The notes under the pieces: model-generated | Told to the model about the DNA's origin: nothing | The model's database searches: none | Seen by the model: only the letters and a program-made list of their open reading frames with translations | Part shown: positions 63,920-64,000 of the stretch, in pieces | Layout of the letters: each line of letters starts with the position of its first letter | How positions within the stretch are numbered: position 1 is the first letter of the stretch | Program-made: the position numbers and the translations under genes | Assembly (NCBI RefSeq): GCF_025447595.1 | Contig: NZ_JAOEJU010000008.1 | Location: 145,994 to 209,993, forward strand | Reading direction: 5' to 3' | From: Pseudomonas koreensis | GTDB lineage: Bacteria > Pseudomonadota > Gammaproteobacteria > Pseudomonadales > Pseudomonadaceae | Length of the DNA stretch: 64,000 bases

Positions 63920-63989
63920 AACCGTCAGCCACCCACCGGGCGATTTCGCCTCCCGGGCACCCTAACTTTATCCGCAAGGAGCACCTCCC

Positions 63990-64000
63990 ATGGCAACACC
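63990..64000 (+). CDS. Start of a gene that leaves the window
   Basis: ATG at 63990 (MAT...) with AAGGAG (63976-63981) eight bases ahead, 70 bases after the sigma54-type promoter. Only three codons are present, so the product cannot be named. Confidence 0.7.

Overview
The window is chromosomal DNA from a Pseudomonas, most likely the P. fluorescens/koreensis group. This rests on high G+C, malate:quinone oxidoreductase, LigD, Pseudomonas-type families (DUF2388, DUF2790, an FtrA/rhodanese pair, the PA4872-type oxaloacetate decarboxylase, HglS/DUF1338), and many copies of the GTGGGAGC...GCTCCCAC REP element, mostly as inverted pairs (REPINs). No rRNA, convincing tRNA, CRISPR array or insertion sequence was seen. 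All product calls come from reading translations; no database search was run.

Layout. 1-6 kb: 3' end of a molybdenum hydroxylase large subunit, a Tat-exported aldo/keto reductase, an alpha/beta hydrolase, a double-CAP secreted protein, a beta-propeller protein with an upstream HTH regulator. 6-12.4 kb: a lipoprotein, a 27-residue membrane peptide, two NTF2-like proteins, mqo, a chemoreceptor, a DUF2388 protein. 12.4-16.3 kb: ligD with a convergent small gene, and a Gly-rich TerB/DUF533 protein. 16.3-20 kb: HutC-type regulator with an operator, a fumarase/aspartase-superfamily lyase and a DctA-type symporter. 20-22.7 kb: pcs, a methyltransferase, DUF4242 and GNAT genes.

22.7-28.7 kb is the most system-like locus: dipZ, a small secreted repeat protein with a Cys pair, and a DUF2790 protein on the minus strand; a divergent OmpR-type response regulator and histidine kinase; then a convergent DUF692 (MNIO) plus DUF2063 pair. 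GATACA boxes occur upstream of both minus-strand units, which suggests one thiol/metal-stress regulon with a bufferin-like (MNIO) modification pair.

28.7-33.1 kb is accessory: a 1.3-kb gap with tiny basic ORFs, repeats and terminators, a methyltransferase, then a low-G+C gene fusing a Cap4/DUF4297-like nuclease domain to TPRs, a good candidate single-gene antiphage system. 33-48 kb is metabolic: sirtuin, LysR/dhcAB/atoB, mntH, a chalcone-isomerase-like protein, an esterase, an M14 deacylase, an amino-acid binding protein, rhodanese/ftrA, cobF with a histidine phosphatase.

48-56.3 kb carries an amine/amide catabolic cluster (RpiR regulator, cysteine hydrolase, glutamine-synthetase-like ligase, N-formylglutamate hydrolase, APC permease, two arginine-succinyltransferase paralogues), then an oxaloacetate decarboxylase. 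56-64 kb: M20 glutamate carboxypeptidase, MASE2-GGDEF cyclase, a Baeyer-Villiger-type monooxygenase with a hydrolase, hglS, a DJ-1/PfpI protein, and finally a 46-bp perfect palindrome, a sigma54-type promoter and the first codons of a gene that leaves the window.
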